Source of the DNA: Bordetella parapertussis
Lineage (GTDB): Bacteria; Pseudomonadota; Gammaproteobacteria; Burkholderiales; SG8-41
NCBI GenBank assembly: GCA_945901405.1
Contig: CAMDLH010000016.1
Location: forward strand, 1 to 57,567
Length of the DNA: 57,567 nucleotides
Direction: 5' to 3'
The position numbers were made by a program, and so were the translations under genes. Below the pieces are notes generated by a model, which ran no database searches, was not told the origin of the DNA, and was given only the letters and a program-made list of their open reading frames with translations. Numbering within the stretch: the stretch's first letter is position 1; each line of letters starts with the position of its first letter. Positions 1 through 8,331 of the stretch are shown here, one piece after another.

Positions 1-2
1 TG

Positions 3-716
3 GTGGCGACTGAACTCAATCTGGCGAAGATCAAGGCGCGGGTGGATACGGGCAAGCTGGGTGGGGCCGATGCCATCGGTCTGGCAGCGGGGAAGATCAT
101 CAACCAGTACAAGGTGGCCAAGCATTTCGATCTGGTGATCGGGGCGGACTCGTTCACCTATTCGCGCAAGCAGGACAGCATTGCCGCCGAGGCGGCACTG
201 GATGGCCTTTACATTATTCGCACGTCCGTGCCGGCAACCCAGATGGATGGCCCACAGTGCGTGCGCGGCTATAAGTCGCTGACTAATGTTGAGCGGGCAT
301 TCCGCACCATCAAGACGGTTGATCTGAAGGTGCGCCCGCTTCATCACCGCACGGCTGACCGGGTGCGTGCGCATATCTTCCTGTGCATGCTGGCTTATTA
401 CGTCGAGTGGCATATGCGCGAGGCGTGGCGCGAGTTGCTGTTTGCGGATACCGAGATTGCGGCCAAGGCCACGCGTGATCCGGTGGCGCCTGCGAAACGC
501 TCCAAATCAGCCTTGCTCAAGGCGGCGCGTCGCACGCTTGATGACGGCACTCCCGTCAATAGCTTCTCGACCTTGATGGATCACTTGCTCACCATCGTGC
601 GCAATACCTGCCGAACCACAAACGCTGGCTCTGATGCGCCCACCTTCGAGATCACGACTACCCCGAACCCGGCACAAATACGCGCCCTCGGCTTGATCGA
701 GGCGATCACTTTGTAG
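3..716 (+). mobile_element. IS1634-family transposase, C-terminal part (cut by window start)
   Basis: This is the 3' end of a DDE transposase of the IS1634 branch of the IS4 superfamily, which cuts and pastes its own insertion sequence. The frame is open to the window edge, so the start codon lies outside. The stretch YKSLTNVERAFRTIKT carries the catalytic Glu in the family's Y-(2)-R-(3)-E-(6)-K-like signature, followed by HHRTADRVRAHIFLCML, the usual IS1634 sequence after the active site. The tail ends in a normal stop at 716. I could not identify the right terminal inverted repeat because the left end is not visible for comparison. Whether the full element is intact cannot be judged here. 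Confidence 0.85.
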
Positions 717-1031
717 ACAGTAACCGGAACCTCAAAATAACGCCAAGTGCTTGTTGGAAAACAATAAACTCGATCTTCTCTGAGAGGAACTTCAGCCTAA
801 CGGCGCGCCGCCGCTGGCGCTATTCGGTGCAGGCGGGACCGTGGCGCTGGTGTTTTCGGGCGGGGTTATTCGCTGGCGCAGGGCACGTTGCTGTTGCTCA
901 GGGCGCCGCGCTGAATTCGAAATCCGCACGGCTGCCGCCCTACATGCTCACGAGAGAGCGCTGGGTCATGTCTGTCGAGATATCGGGCCGCTGCTTGGTG
1001 AGCCTGTGCCGCGGAAATACAACTATCCAGG
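717..1031. other. Gene-free stretch between transposase and CoA-transferase
   Basis: About 315 bases without a convincing gene. It should hold the right end of the IS1634-type element. Two overlapping forward ORFs here have no recognisable domain, arginine- and cysteine-rich composition, and run antisense into the next gene, so I treat them as chance. No clear terminator or promoter is visible. Confidence 0.4.
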
Positions 1032-2252
1032 CTACACCACTCCATCCTTCTTCAGCGCCGCGATGTCAACCGCAGACAGTCCAAGCATCTCGCCGTAGAT
1101 GTCGGCGTTGTCGGCGCCCAGGATGGGCGAGGATGTCACCTTGACGTAGCTGTCCGACATCTTCACCGGCCAGCCGGGGATGACGACCTTGCCGCGCACG
1201 GGGTGGTCGATCTCGGCGAAGATTTCGCGTTTGCGCATCGTTGGATCTTCGGACAGCTCCATGGTGTCGAGCACGGCGCCGCACGGCACGCCGGCCTTGC
1301 CGAGCTTCTCCATTGCCTCGTGCTTGGTGAACTTCTGCGTCCAGGCCTCGATTTGTTCGTTGATCTCGTCGCAGTGGTTGCCGCGCTGTGGCGGCGTGGC
1401 GAAGCGCGGGTCGGCCTTGAGGTCTTCGCGTCCGATCACTTCGCACAGCCGTTCCCAGTGCGCATTGGTGGCGCGGCTGGTGTAGATGTAGACGTAGTCG
1501 TTGTGGCCGCCCGGCGCGCACTTGAATACGTCGCACGGCGCATTGCCGAGCACGACGCGATTGCCCTTGCGCTCGCACGCCTTGTTGGTGGCGAGTTGGT
1601 GTGAATAGGCGATGCGGCAGTAATTCACCATCGCGTCCTGCATGGCGACTTCAACCTTCTGGCCGCGGCCGGTGACGGTGCGCTGAAACAGCGCGGCAAG
1701 TACGCCGATGACGGCATGCAGGCCGGTGCCGGTATCGCCGAGGGTGACGCCGGGCTTGATCGGCCGGCCGGTGGGTTCACCAGTGATGCTCATCACGCCG
1801 CCGGCCGCCTGGGCGATCATGTCGAAGGCCAGGTTCGTCTCGTAGGGGCTGCCCTTGCCGAAGCCTTTCACCGTCGCATAGATAATGCGCGGGTTGATCT
1901 TCGCCACCTCCTCGTAGGAGAAACCGAGCTTCTCGATGACACCCGGCGCGAAGTTCTCCGCGAAGATGTCGGCCTTGGCGATCATGTCGCGCAGCATTTT
2001 TTTGCCGCGCGCGTCCTTGAGGTTCAACGTCACCGAGCGCTTGTTGGCGTTGAGCAGCATGAAGTAGTAACTGTCGGCGTCCTTGCGTTCCGATGAGGCA
2101 TTGCGGCCCTGCTCGCCGCCGATCGGGTTCTCCACCTTGATCACGTCGGCGCCGAGCCAGGCCAGCGTCTCGGTGATCGAAGTGCCGGCCTCGAACTGGG
2201 TGAGATCGACAACACGAATGCCGGTGAGCGCGGGTGCGGAATTGGAATTCAT
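1032..2252 (-). CDS. CaiB/BaiF (class III) CoA-transferase family protein
   Basis: A 406-residue cytoplasmic CoA-transferase of the formyl-CoA transferase fold, which moves CoA between carboxylic acids through an aspartyl-CoA anhydride. The N-terminus has the family's GIRVVDLTQFEAG start and LGADVIKVENP. The presumed nucleophile is Asp173 in LGDTGTGLH, near the position of Asp169 in the studied members. Length fits a full-size enzyme of about 400 residues. The ATG at 2252 has a GGAG eight bases upstream on the reverse strand. The next gene downstream on the map, an alpha/beta hydrolase, is co-oriented and upstream in transcription, so the two may be co-transcribed. The substrate cannot be read from sequence; an organic acid is likely given the neighbourhood. 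Confidence 0.9.
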   Translation of the reverse strand: MNSNSAPALTGIRVVDLTQFEAGTSITETLAWLGADVIKVENPIGGEQGRNASSERKDADSYYFMLLNANKRSVTLNLKDARGKKMLRDMIAKADIFAENFAPGVIEKLGFSYEEVAKINPRIIYATVKGFGKGSPYETNLAFDMIAQAAGGVMSITGEPTGRPIKPGVTLGDTGTGLHAVIGVLAALFQRTVTGRGQKVEVAMQDAMVNYCRIAYSHQLATNKACERKGNRVVLGNAPCDVFKCAPGGHNDYVYIYTSRATNAHWERLCEVIGREDLKADPRFATPPQRGNHCDEINEQIEAWTQKFTKHEAMEKLGKAGVPCGAVLDTMELSEDPTMRKREIFAEIDHPVRGKVVIPGWPVKMSDSYVKVTSSPILGADNADIYGEMLGLSAVDIAALKKDGVV

Positions 2253-2359
2253 CAGGTTTTCTCCAATGGCGAATCTTTAAGGGACTAAGTTCGGATACTG
2301 CGGATATTAATCTACAAAACCGTACTCGGCATCCTGCGCGCAACGCGTCTTCACGCTCA

Positions 2360-3106
2360 TCACACGGCGGCCGGCCGGTTCGCCTTCAGAAACGCGCGGA
2401 TATGCCGCACCGCCAGTTTCACATTATCGTTGTCGTCCTTCCATGGAAACAAACTCGCTTGCGCGTTGGGTGCGAGGCGCGCCATTTCCATCGCCACGGC
2501 ATAGGGGTGCGCTGGCACGTTGTCCGGCAGCACCAGCAGCGGCGTGTGGCAGGCGCGCACGAAATCGCGCGTCACGGTGAGGACGAAATCGACGCCCTTG
2601 TACATCCTGTCGAGATAGCGGTTGACCATCTCCATGTTGATATCGGGCCGGCTGGCGATGAGGCCCGGCGCCCAGATTTTGAGATTGTTGTTGATGAAAA
2701 AATCCGGGTAATTGGGATCAACGCCGCTGGGCTGCGCGTGCACTGATGCGACGATGCGCCCGGGCGCGCGCTTCTGGATGTTCCAGATCAGAGGGTTGCC
2801 GATGCAAAAGCCCATCACCAGAAATCTATCGACGCCCAAGTGATCGAGCAGCCCCAACTGGTCGTTGGTGTGCGCATCCCACGGCGCGTCGAAATCAAGC
2901 GGCCCGGTGGATTGCCCGCCGTTGGCGTTGCGCAGGTCCATCGCGATGCAGCGGTATTCGGACTTGAATTCCTCAAAAGCGTCGAACGGGCCGTTGGCGT
3001 AAGTCACTTTCGAGTTAAGCCCGCCGCCGTAGATGATGAATAGCGGAAAGCCGGCGCCGGCTTCTTCGTAGCGGATGCGGACGTTTCCTTTTTCGTAGAA
3101 CGGCAT
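2360..3106 (-). CDS. Alpha/beta hydrolase with cysteine at the nucleophile position
   Basis: A 248-residue alpha/beta-hydrolase. The nucleophile elbow reads GFCIG (G-x-C-x-G) instead of G-x-S-x-G, so the nucleophile would be Cys, as in dienelactone hydrolases. The oxyanion side is IIYGGGLN rather than the usual HG, and a late RHIRAF supplies a candidate catalytic His. I chose the ATG at 3106 because AAGGAG lies seven bases before it and homology starts there; the frame stays open 120 bases further upstream without supporting features. The protein has no signal peptide. It could be an esterase, lactonase or C-C bond hydrolase in the same catabolic unit as the CoA-transferase; I cannot choose between these. 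Confidence 0.85.
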   Translation of the reverse strand: MPFYEKGNVRIRYEEAGAGFPLFIIYGGGLNSKVTYANGPFDAFEEFKSEYRCIAMDLRNANGGQSTGPLDFDAPWDAHTNDQLGLLDHLGVDRFLVMGFCIGNPLIWNIQKRAPGRIVASVHAQPSGVDPNYPDFFINNNLKIWAPGLIASRPDINMEMVNRYLDRMYKGVDFVLTVTRDFVRACHTPLLVLPDNVPAHPYAVAMEMARLAPNAQASLFPWKDDNDNVKLAVRHIRAFLKANRPAAV

Positions 3107-3246
3107 GGGATTCTCCTTCGAGGAATGGAATTCAGATGCTGCGCATGGGTTGCGGCCTGGGCTCCGGTTCCCGGATTTTAATCCGGGGCGTGCTTCCCCG
3201 GAACGACGGCGTTGGTGGTACAACACTCACAACGTAATCTCAGGAG

Positions 3247-3939
3247 CTAAAACTTCTCCACCCACGGCCGTACTTCGATCTCCCACGTCCATGCGCTGCG
3301 CGGCTGTTTGGTGAGCGCCACATAGGTCTGCGCGATGGCATCCGCTTCGAGGAAGCTGTCGGGCTTGTCCGGCGGTTGCGGGCGTTGCGCGGAGCTGATG
3401 CCGCCGTCGATGATGACGTGTGCGACGTGTATGTTTTGCGGCGCCAGTTCACGCGCCATGCTCTGCGCGAGTCCGCGTAGCGCGAACTTACCCATGGCGA
3501 ATGCCGCGGATTGCGCATAACCCTTCACGCTCGCCGATGCGCCGGTGAAGATGATCGTGCCCGCGCCTTTTATCAGCATGCGTTGGGCGGCGGCTTGTGC
3601 GACGAGAAAGCCGCCGTAGGCGGTGACGGCGATGGCGTTCGCTACCTCGCGCGCGTCGAGTTCGGCGACAGGCCCGCGCACGCGTCCGCTGGCGTTGTAG
3701 ACCACCACCGAGGGCGCATCGGTGAGCGCATCGAGTTGCGCGAATAGCGCGTTGACTTGATCGGGTTCCTTGCTGTCGCAGGCGATGGCGCTGGCGCCAA
3801 GTTCGTCGCACAGCGCCTTCAGCTTGTCGATGCGACGCGCGGCGAGCACGCATCGCATGCCCTCGCGCGTGTAGGCGCGCGCGAGCGCCGCGGAAAGCCC
3901 GCTGCCGGTGCCGACAATCAATGCAATGGGCGCGATCAT
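3247..3939 (-). CDS. SDR-family protein lacking the canonical catalytic Tyr
   Basis: A 230-residue Rossmann-fold short-chain dehydrogenase homologue. The nucleotide site is GTGSGLSAALARAY near the N-terminus and VVYNASG takes the place of NNAG. At the Y-x3-K site the sequence is SAAFAMGKFALR: Lys is present but Tyr is replaced by Phe. This SDR branch often has that form, so redox activity is uncertain. The start at 3939 overlaps the stop of the GFA gene (ATGA), implying translational coupling. The frame itself continues far upstream, but that part is out of register with the GFA gene and is not coding. Confidence 0.85.
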   Translation of the reverse strand: MIAPIALIVGTGSGLSAALARAYTREGMRCVLAARRIDKLKALCDELGASAIACDSKEPDQVNALFAQLDALTDAPSVVVYNASGRVRGPVAELDAREVANAIAVTAYGGFLVAQAAAQRMLIKGAGTIIFTGASASVKGYAQSAAFAMGKFALRGLAQSMARELAPQNIHVAHVIIDGGISSAQRPQPPDKPDSFLEADAIAQTYVALTKQPRSAWTWEIEVRPWVEKF

Positions 3940-4349
3940 TTCGGCGCCTGCATCGCGTTCTTGGGCAGCGCTTCGATGTTGCCCGACCACGGCATCGCGG
4001 AGCGGCACCAGTTCTGCATCTTCGGCGGCAGTTGCGCGCGCTGGCGCGCGGTGCCGATGCGCAGCCCATACACCTGCGGGTCGGCTTCGGTCGATGTCGA
4101 ATACATCGGCGTGCCGCACTCCGGGCAGAACGCGTGCGCGCGTTTGGCGCCGCTCTCGGCGGTCTTCACATAGACCTTCGGCGTGCCGCCGCGCAGTTTG
4201 AAATCCTGCTTCTTCACGCGCACGTTGACGCGGTACGCGGTGCCGGTCAACGTCTGGCAATCGGCGCAGTGACAGATGCTCACCGCGCCGGGGTCGATCT
4301 CCGCTTCGTAGCTGATGTTGCCGCAATGGCACGCGCCGTCGATGTGCAT
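3936..4349 (-). CDS. GFA-family (CENP-V/GFA fold) zinc protein
   Basis: A 137-residue protein of the glutathione-dependent formaldehyde-activating enzyme family. The zinc ligands are visible: CHC near residue 8, CHCADC around residue 27, and CPEC around residue 96. Family members form S-hydroxymethylglutathione or have related thiol roles, but many are annotated by fold only, so the substrate is unproven. It overlaps the downstream SDR gene by four bases, so both are likely made together. Confidence 0.88.
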   Translation of the reverse strand: MHIDGACHCGNISYEAEIDPGAVSICHCADCQTLTGTAYRVNVRVKKQDFKLRGGTPKVYVKTAESGAKRAHAFCPECGTPMYSTSTEADPQVYGLRIGTARQRAQLPPKMQNWCRSAMPWSGNIEALPKNAMQAPK

Positions 4350-4491
4350 GGCTATCTCCTGTCAAGTCGAGTTATGTTTGGGGGTGCTCCGGCTTTATTG
4401 CATCCCTGTCCGCGGCATTTCGGTGTGGCGCACGATGCCTCGGTGGATACTCTTGAGTACGCCGAAAACTTTTTTTCTCTTCATGGGTTGC

Positions 4492-5865
4492 TCATGGGAC
4501 AAGCGCCCGCACAAAGCCGCCTATATTCTGCTCCTGATCGAGGGCTTTCGCCCGGTCCACCAGACGAAGCGCATTGAGTTCGCCAAACCGCGGCGATGCC
4601 TGCGACAAAAACTTGCGCGCCACGTCGTCCCAGGTCATCGGGTTTTTCGGATCGCCTTTCGGGTAAGGTATGTCGCGCTGGAACGTGCCGCGCGCGGTGC
4701 GAATCTCCACGGCCGCAGGACGCGAACCCTGACGATACAGCGCGGTGAGGTCGTCACGCGCCTCTATCGTCATGTTGCCGATGATGGCGCGCACCCGCGG
4801 ATCGTTGAGCCAGCGCGGACTGAATTGCGCAGTGGTGACCTCGCCTGCGGCAAGCGCAACCGCCACGCAGAAATGAAAACTGTGGTCCGCGGTTTCCTTG
4901 CTGTCGGGTGCGAGTTTTTTGCTGTCCCAACTCGGTTTGGTCACCGCTTCTTCCGGCACAAACAGCCTGACCGCCGTGATCTCGGCGGGATTGATGCCAT
5001 GCATTTCGCGCAACTCCAGCGCGGCCTGCACCAGCGCGGGCGTCATGCCCTGCACCGGGTAGGGTTTGATGCCGATCCTCGGCACGCGAAATTCATCCGC
5101 CTGCGGTACCAACGAGGAAACATCCATGCCGCCCGCGACAGCGTGCTGAAAACCATAAGGCCCTTCGAGTATCGTGAGGCACGCCGTGAAGCCCGACTCG
5201 GCGAGCAGAGCCGCGAACACGCTGTTGCTTGCCGCCAGCGGCTCGGACAGCGCCTTGTCCATGGCGATTTTGCCGCGGCGAATTTCCGAAAACGTATTCG
5301 CGCGCGCGCCCGACAGCGCTATCGCGTGCGCGGTGCGCGTGCCGTCCAGCCCCAGCATCCTGCTGACGCCGGCGGCGGAGGCGTACGCACATGCGGCGGT
5401 GTGCTGCCAGCCGCGATGCCAGAAATTGCGCTCGGCGGGAAGATCCGAAAACCGCAATTGCAATTCGTACGTCACCACCATCGCTTCGAGCAATGCCCGG
5501 CCCGAACGATTGCGCCATTCGCCGGTGGCGAGCAGCGCCGCAAGGCTGTCGCTGGGATGAGCCGCCCACGCAGGCCCGTAGTAGATATCGTTAAAGTCCG
5601 GGAAGCGCAGCGCAACGCCGTTCACCAGCGCGGCATTTTGCGCGCTGGTCGCCGCGCCGGAACGTATGATGGTCGCCTGGGGACTGCCACCGGCGGCGGC
5701 AACTACGTGCTCCACCAGCCGCGCAGGCTCGCAATCGAGCCCCGTGATCATGCATGCCAGTCCGTCGAGAAACAGGCGCTTGGTGTAGTCGATCACGTGC
5801 GGCGGAACGTCCTCGAATCGCAGGTGTGCCGCGTAGTTTCCGATTTGCTCGACGATGGTGGCCAT
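4492..5865 (-). CDS. MmgE/PrpD family protein
   Basis: A 457-residue member of the MmgE/PrpD family, which includes 2-methylcitrate dehydratase, cis-aconitate decarboxylase and iminodisuccinate epimerase. Typical features are LEAMVVTYELQLRF in the N-terminal helical domain, RGWQHTAACAYASAAG, and the substrate-loop IGIKPYPVQGMTPALVQAAL in the C-terminal half. The length is normal. Its ATG at 5865 faces the divergent binding-protein gene that starts at 5968, leaving a shared 102-base control region. No other methylcitrate-cycle gene is adjacent, so a dedicated propionate role is not supported. Confidence 0.88.
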   Translation of the reverse strand: MATIVEQIGNYAAHLRFEDVPPHVIDYTKRLFLDGLACMITGLDCEPARLVEHVVAAAGGSPQATIIRSGAATSAQNAALVNGVALRFPDFNDIYYGPAWAAHPSDSLAALLATGEWRNRSGRALLEAMVVTYELQLRFSDLPAERNFWHRGWQHTAACAYASAAGVSRMLGLDGTRTAHAIALSGARANTFSEIRRGKIAMDKALSEPLAASNSVFAALLAESGFTACLTILEGPYGFQHAVAGGMDVSSLVPQADEFRVPRIGIKPYPVQGMTPALVQAALELREMHGINPAEITAVRLFVPEEAVTKPSWDSKKLAPDSKETADHSFHFCVAVALAAGEVTTAQFSPRWLNDPRVRAIIGNMTIEARDDLTALYRQGSRPAAVEIRTARGTFQRDIPYPKGDPKNPMTWDDVARKFLSQASPRFGELNALRLVDRAKALDQEQNIGGFVRALVP

Positions 5866-5967
5866 TGTTTTGTCCGATGACTATGTGTGCGCCGGGATTG
5901 CCGGAATTTACCGCTTGGCCCGATAATGACCTGGCGCTCGCTGACACTTGCCGCCAAAGGAGGATAA

Positions 5968-6984
5968 ATGAAAAAACCGCATTGGAGAACAGTACGAATA
6001 CATTCACCCGTTCGGCTGAGCGTGAGTCCATGGGGCGCACCGCTACTGTTGTGCTGGCTGGCTGCTCCCGTCGCGCACGCGCAGCCGCCAGCGTACCCCT
6101 CAAAACCCATACGCATGATCGTGCCGTTTTCGCCGGGCGGGGGGACGGACATCGTGTCGCGGCACATGGCGCGCCAGCTCACGGATCGCCTGGGCCAGCA
6201 GGTGATTGTTGACAATCGCGGCGGCGCGGGCGGATTGGTGGGCACCGAGACCGCCGTGCGCGCGGCGCCCGACGGCTATACGCTGATCATGATTGCCGCG
6301 AGTTACACGGTAAATCCGTCGCTGTATAAGCTGGCATATGATCCGGTTAAGGATATTTCCCCGGTCAGCATGGTGGGCACGAGTCCGTCTCTGGTCACGG
6401 TGCACGCGTCGGTCCCGGTTACCAGCATCAAGGATCTGATCGGCCACGCAAAAGCGAACCCGGGCAAGCTCAACTACGGCTCGAGTGGCATAGGCGGCAA
6501 CACGCATCTCACCACCGAGTTGTTCAAGTTGATGACTGGTACCGAGATGACGCACATTCCGTACAAGGGCAACGGCCCGGCCGTCGTTGATCTGCTCGCG
6601 GGGCAGATACAAATCATGTTCGGCAGCATGCTTTCGCTGTTGCCGCAGGCCAAGGCGGGAAAGTTGCGCGCGATAGCGACGACAGGTGCAAAACGTTCCG
6701 CGGTATTGCCCGAGATGCCGACGGTCGCGGAAAGCGGTGTGCCGGGTTACGAGGCCGCCTCGTGGTACGGCATATTGGGCCCCGCCAATCTGCCGCATGT
6801 CATCTCCACGCGATTAAATGCGGAACTGGGCCGCGTCGTTGCCGACGCTGGTGTGCGCGAACGGCTCGCACAGGAAGGGCTGGAGCCGCTGCACACCACG
6901 CCCGCCGAATTCACGCGCGTTATCGTTCAGGACGTGGCGAAATGGGCGAAAGTCGCCAAAGCGGCGAAACTGGCGCCGCAATGA
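5968..6984 (+). CDS. Bug/TctC-type tripartite tricarboxylate transporter substrate-binding protein
   Basis: A 338-residue periplasmic binding protein of the Bug (Bordetella uptake gene) family, which captures small carboxylates or related solutes for TctAB-type permeases. A long signal peptide ends at about residue 38 (VAHA before QPPAYPS). The mature start YPSKPIRMIVPFSPGGGTDIV and the DNRGGAGG and IPYKGNGPAV motifs define the family. An AAAGGAGGAT Shine-Dalgarno sits directly before the ATG. It is divergent from the MmgE/PrpD gene. No TctA or TctB gene is in the window. Confidence 0.93.
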   Translation: MKKPHWRTVRIHSPVRLSVSPWGAPLLLCWLAAPVAHAQPPAYPSKPIRMIVPFSPGGGTDIVSRHMARQLTDRLGQQVIVDNRGGAGGLVGTETAVRAAPDGYTLIMIAASYTVNPSLYKLAYDPVKDISPVSMVGTSPSLVTVHASVPVTSIKDLIGHAKANPGKLNYGSSGIGGNTHLTTELFKLMTGTEMTHIPYKGNGPAVVDLLAGQIQIMFGSMLSLLPQAKAGKLRAIATTGAKRSAVLPEMPTVAESGVPGYEAASWYGILGPANLPHVISTRLNAELGRVVADAGVRERLAQEGLEPLHTTPAEFTRVIVQDVAKWAKVAKAAKLAPQ

Positions 6985-7002
6985 CGCGGACAGGAGCGCA
7001 AC

Positions 7003-7737
7003 TCAACTCTTTGTCGCGTTCGCCAGCCGCGCGGCGTTGTCCTTGGTGTCATAGAGGCTGATTGCCTGTTTGCCCTCGGCGGCCTTGGTCATGCGCTCGC
7101 GGATTTCGGTTGCCATCGTGTTGTTGCGCTGCACGGCGGGGCGCGCTTCCATCGCCTTGTACCAGCGCATGAAATTCGGATACTCGGCCTCGGTGATGCC
7201 GCGATCCTTGTGCATCTTGGTCCACGGATAAATCGCCATGTCGGCGATGCTGTATTCGTCGCAGCCCAGCCACGCACTCTCGCGAGCGCGATTGTCGAGC
7301 ACGCGATACAGACGGATCGACTCGTTGTTGTAACGGTCGCGCGCGTAGATCAGCGGATCCTTGGTGTTTTCCTTGGCGTAATTGTTAAAGTGATTCGCCT
7401 GGCCGAACATCGGGCCCACATGCGCCATCTGGAAAATCAGCCACTGCATCACGTCGTAACGCTTCCTCGCATCTTTCGGTAAAAACTTGCCGGTCTTCTC
7501 GGCGAGATAAAACAGAATCGCGCCCGATTCCATCATCGTGTAACGCCCGCCGCCGGGGCCGTCGGTATCGACGATCGTCGGAATGCGATTGTTGGGACTC
7601 AGTTTCAAATAATCCGGCGTGAATTGCTCGCCGATGCGGATGTTGACGTCGAGGTGCTTCCATTCGATGCCGAGTTCCTCCAGCATGATCATGACCTTTT
7701 GGCCATTGGGGGTGGGGGATGAGTGCAGTTCAATCAT
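7003..7737 (-). CDS. Glutathione S-transferase, YghU/YfcG (nu) type
   Basis: A 244-residue cytosolic GST. The N-terminal thioredoxin-like domain opens with SPTPNGQKVMIMLEELG; the T-P-N-G motif is the signature of the YfcG/YghU group, which acts as a glutathione-dependent disulfide reductase or peroxidase rather than using a classical Tyr or Ser. Glutathione-binding residues follow in NNRIPTIVD and MMESGAILFYLAEKTG. The C-terminal helical domain runs from about residue 90. The start is supported by AGGAGA before the ATG at 7737. It converges on the preceding binding-protein gene. Confidence 0.9.
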   Translation of the reverse strand: MIELHSSPTPNGQKVMIMLEELGIEWKHLDVNIRIGEQFTPDYLKLSPNNRIPTIVDTDGPGGGRYTMMESGAILFYLAEKTGKFLPKDARKRYDVMQWLIFQMAHVGPMFGQANHFNNYAKENTKDPLIYARDRYNNESIRLYRVLDNRARESAWLGCDEYSIADMAIYPWTKMHKDRGITEAEYPNFMRWYKAMEARPAVQRNNTMATEIRERMTKAAEGKQAISLYDTKDNAARLANATKS

Positions 7738-7864
7738 GGGTGTCTCCTGTCGTTTGATTGAGTGAATTGTAAGGCCAACAGTCTGAATTTACTTCATAGA
7801 GGCCTGGCATCGACGAACTTACCAGGCTTGATACTTCTCGCCTATTTGAAAAGCTGCCTAAAGT

Positions 7865-8254
7865 TCACGTCCAATGCCTAAGCCATGCGCCAAAGGGACT
7901 ATTGTGCATTAGAGCAGTTTGCCATTTTGCATCTATCGTCGAAAGCGCTATGCTTACTTTGGCAGGCGTGCCGCTCAGCAACTCGCGCCAAGTGTCGATG
8001 TAAAACGAGCTGCATGTGCCATCGCGTGCCCACAATTCGACCGTGCGGCGCGCATCATCAAGAGCGGCGACTGCATCGGCCTCGCTCGTCGATAGTGCGC
8101 AACTAATACTCAAGTGTGCCTCGTGCAACTCAAGCGAGCGCTTAGCAGCTCGCGCTCGTTGATCCCTTCGGCCAGATAACTCAGTGCATTGGGCCGAAAC
8201 AATCAAATCCGCTTCGGGCGTGGCTTCCGGACCTTGGTGGGTATACTGATTCAT
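7865..8254 (-). CDS. Hypothetical protein, 129 aa
   Basis: I do not recognise this protein. It is acidic to neutral and soluble-looking, with an alanine-rich central helix region (SEADAVAALDDARRTVELW) and no signal peptide or membrane segment. Codon use and the lack of a better frame support coding. It stands alone between the GST and the enolase-superfamily gene, both on the same strand. Nothing in the context points to a role. Confidence 0.55.
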   Translation of the reverse strand: MNQYTHQGPEATPEADLIVSAQCTELSGRRDQRARAAKRSLELHEAHLSISCALSTSEADAVAALDDARRTVELWARDGTCSSFYIDTWRELLSGTPAKVSIALSTIDAKWQTALMHNSPFGAWLRHWT

Positions 8255-8331
8255 CTTTCGAATAATACTCCGACCACCTACATCTCATCGATATCAAATT
8301 CGTAAATCCGGATTCTCCGCGTTAGTTGGCG

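Noticed and set aside
827-1144. Two short forward ORFs after the transposase
   Set aside because: No domain, overlap the CoA-transferase end antisense, unlike neighbouring proteins.
3940-4365. N-terminal 142 codons of the long reverse frame before the SDR
   Set aside because: They overlap the well-supported GFA gene in another frame and are Arg-rich; the SDR starts at 3939.
4315-5880. 521-codon forward ORF
   Set aside because: It lies antisense to the MmgE/PrpD gene, is Arg/His-rich and has no family features; high-GC codon bias opens such frames.
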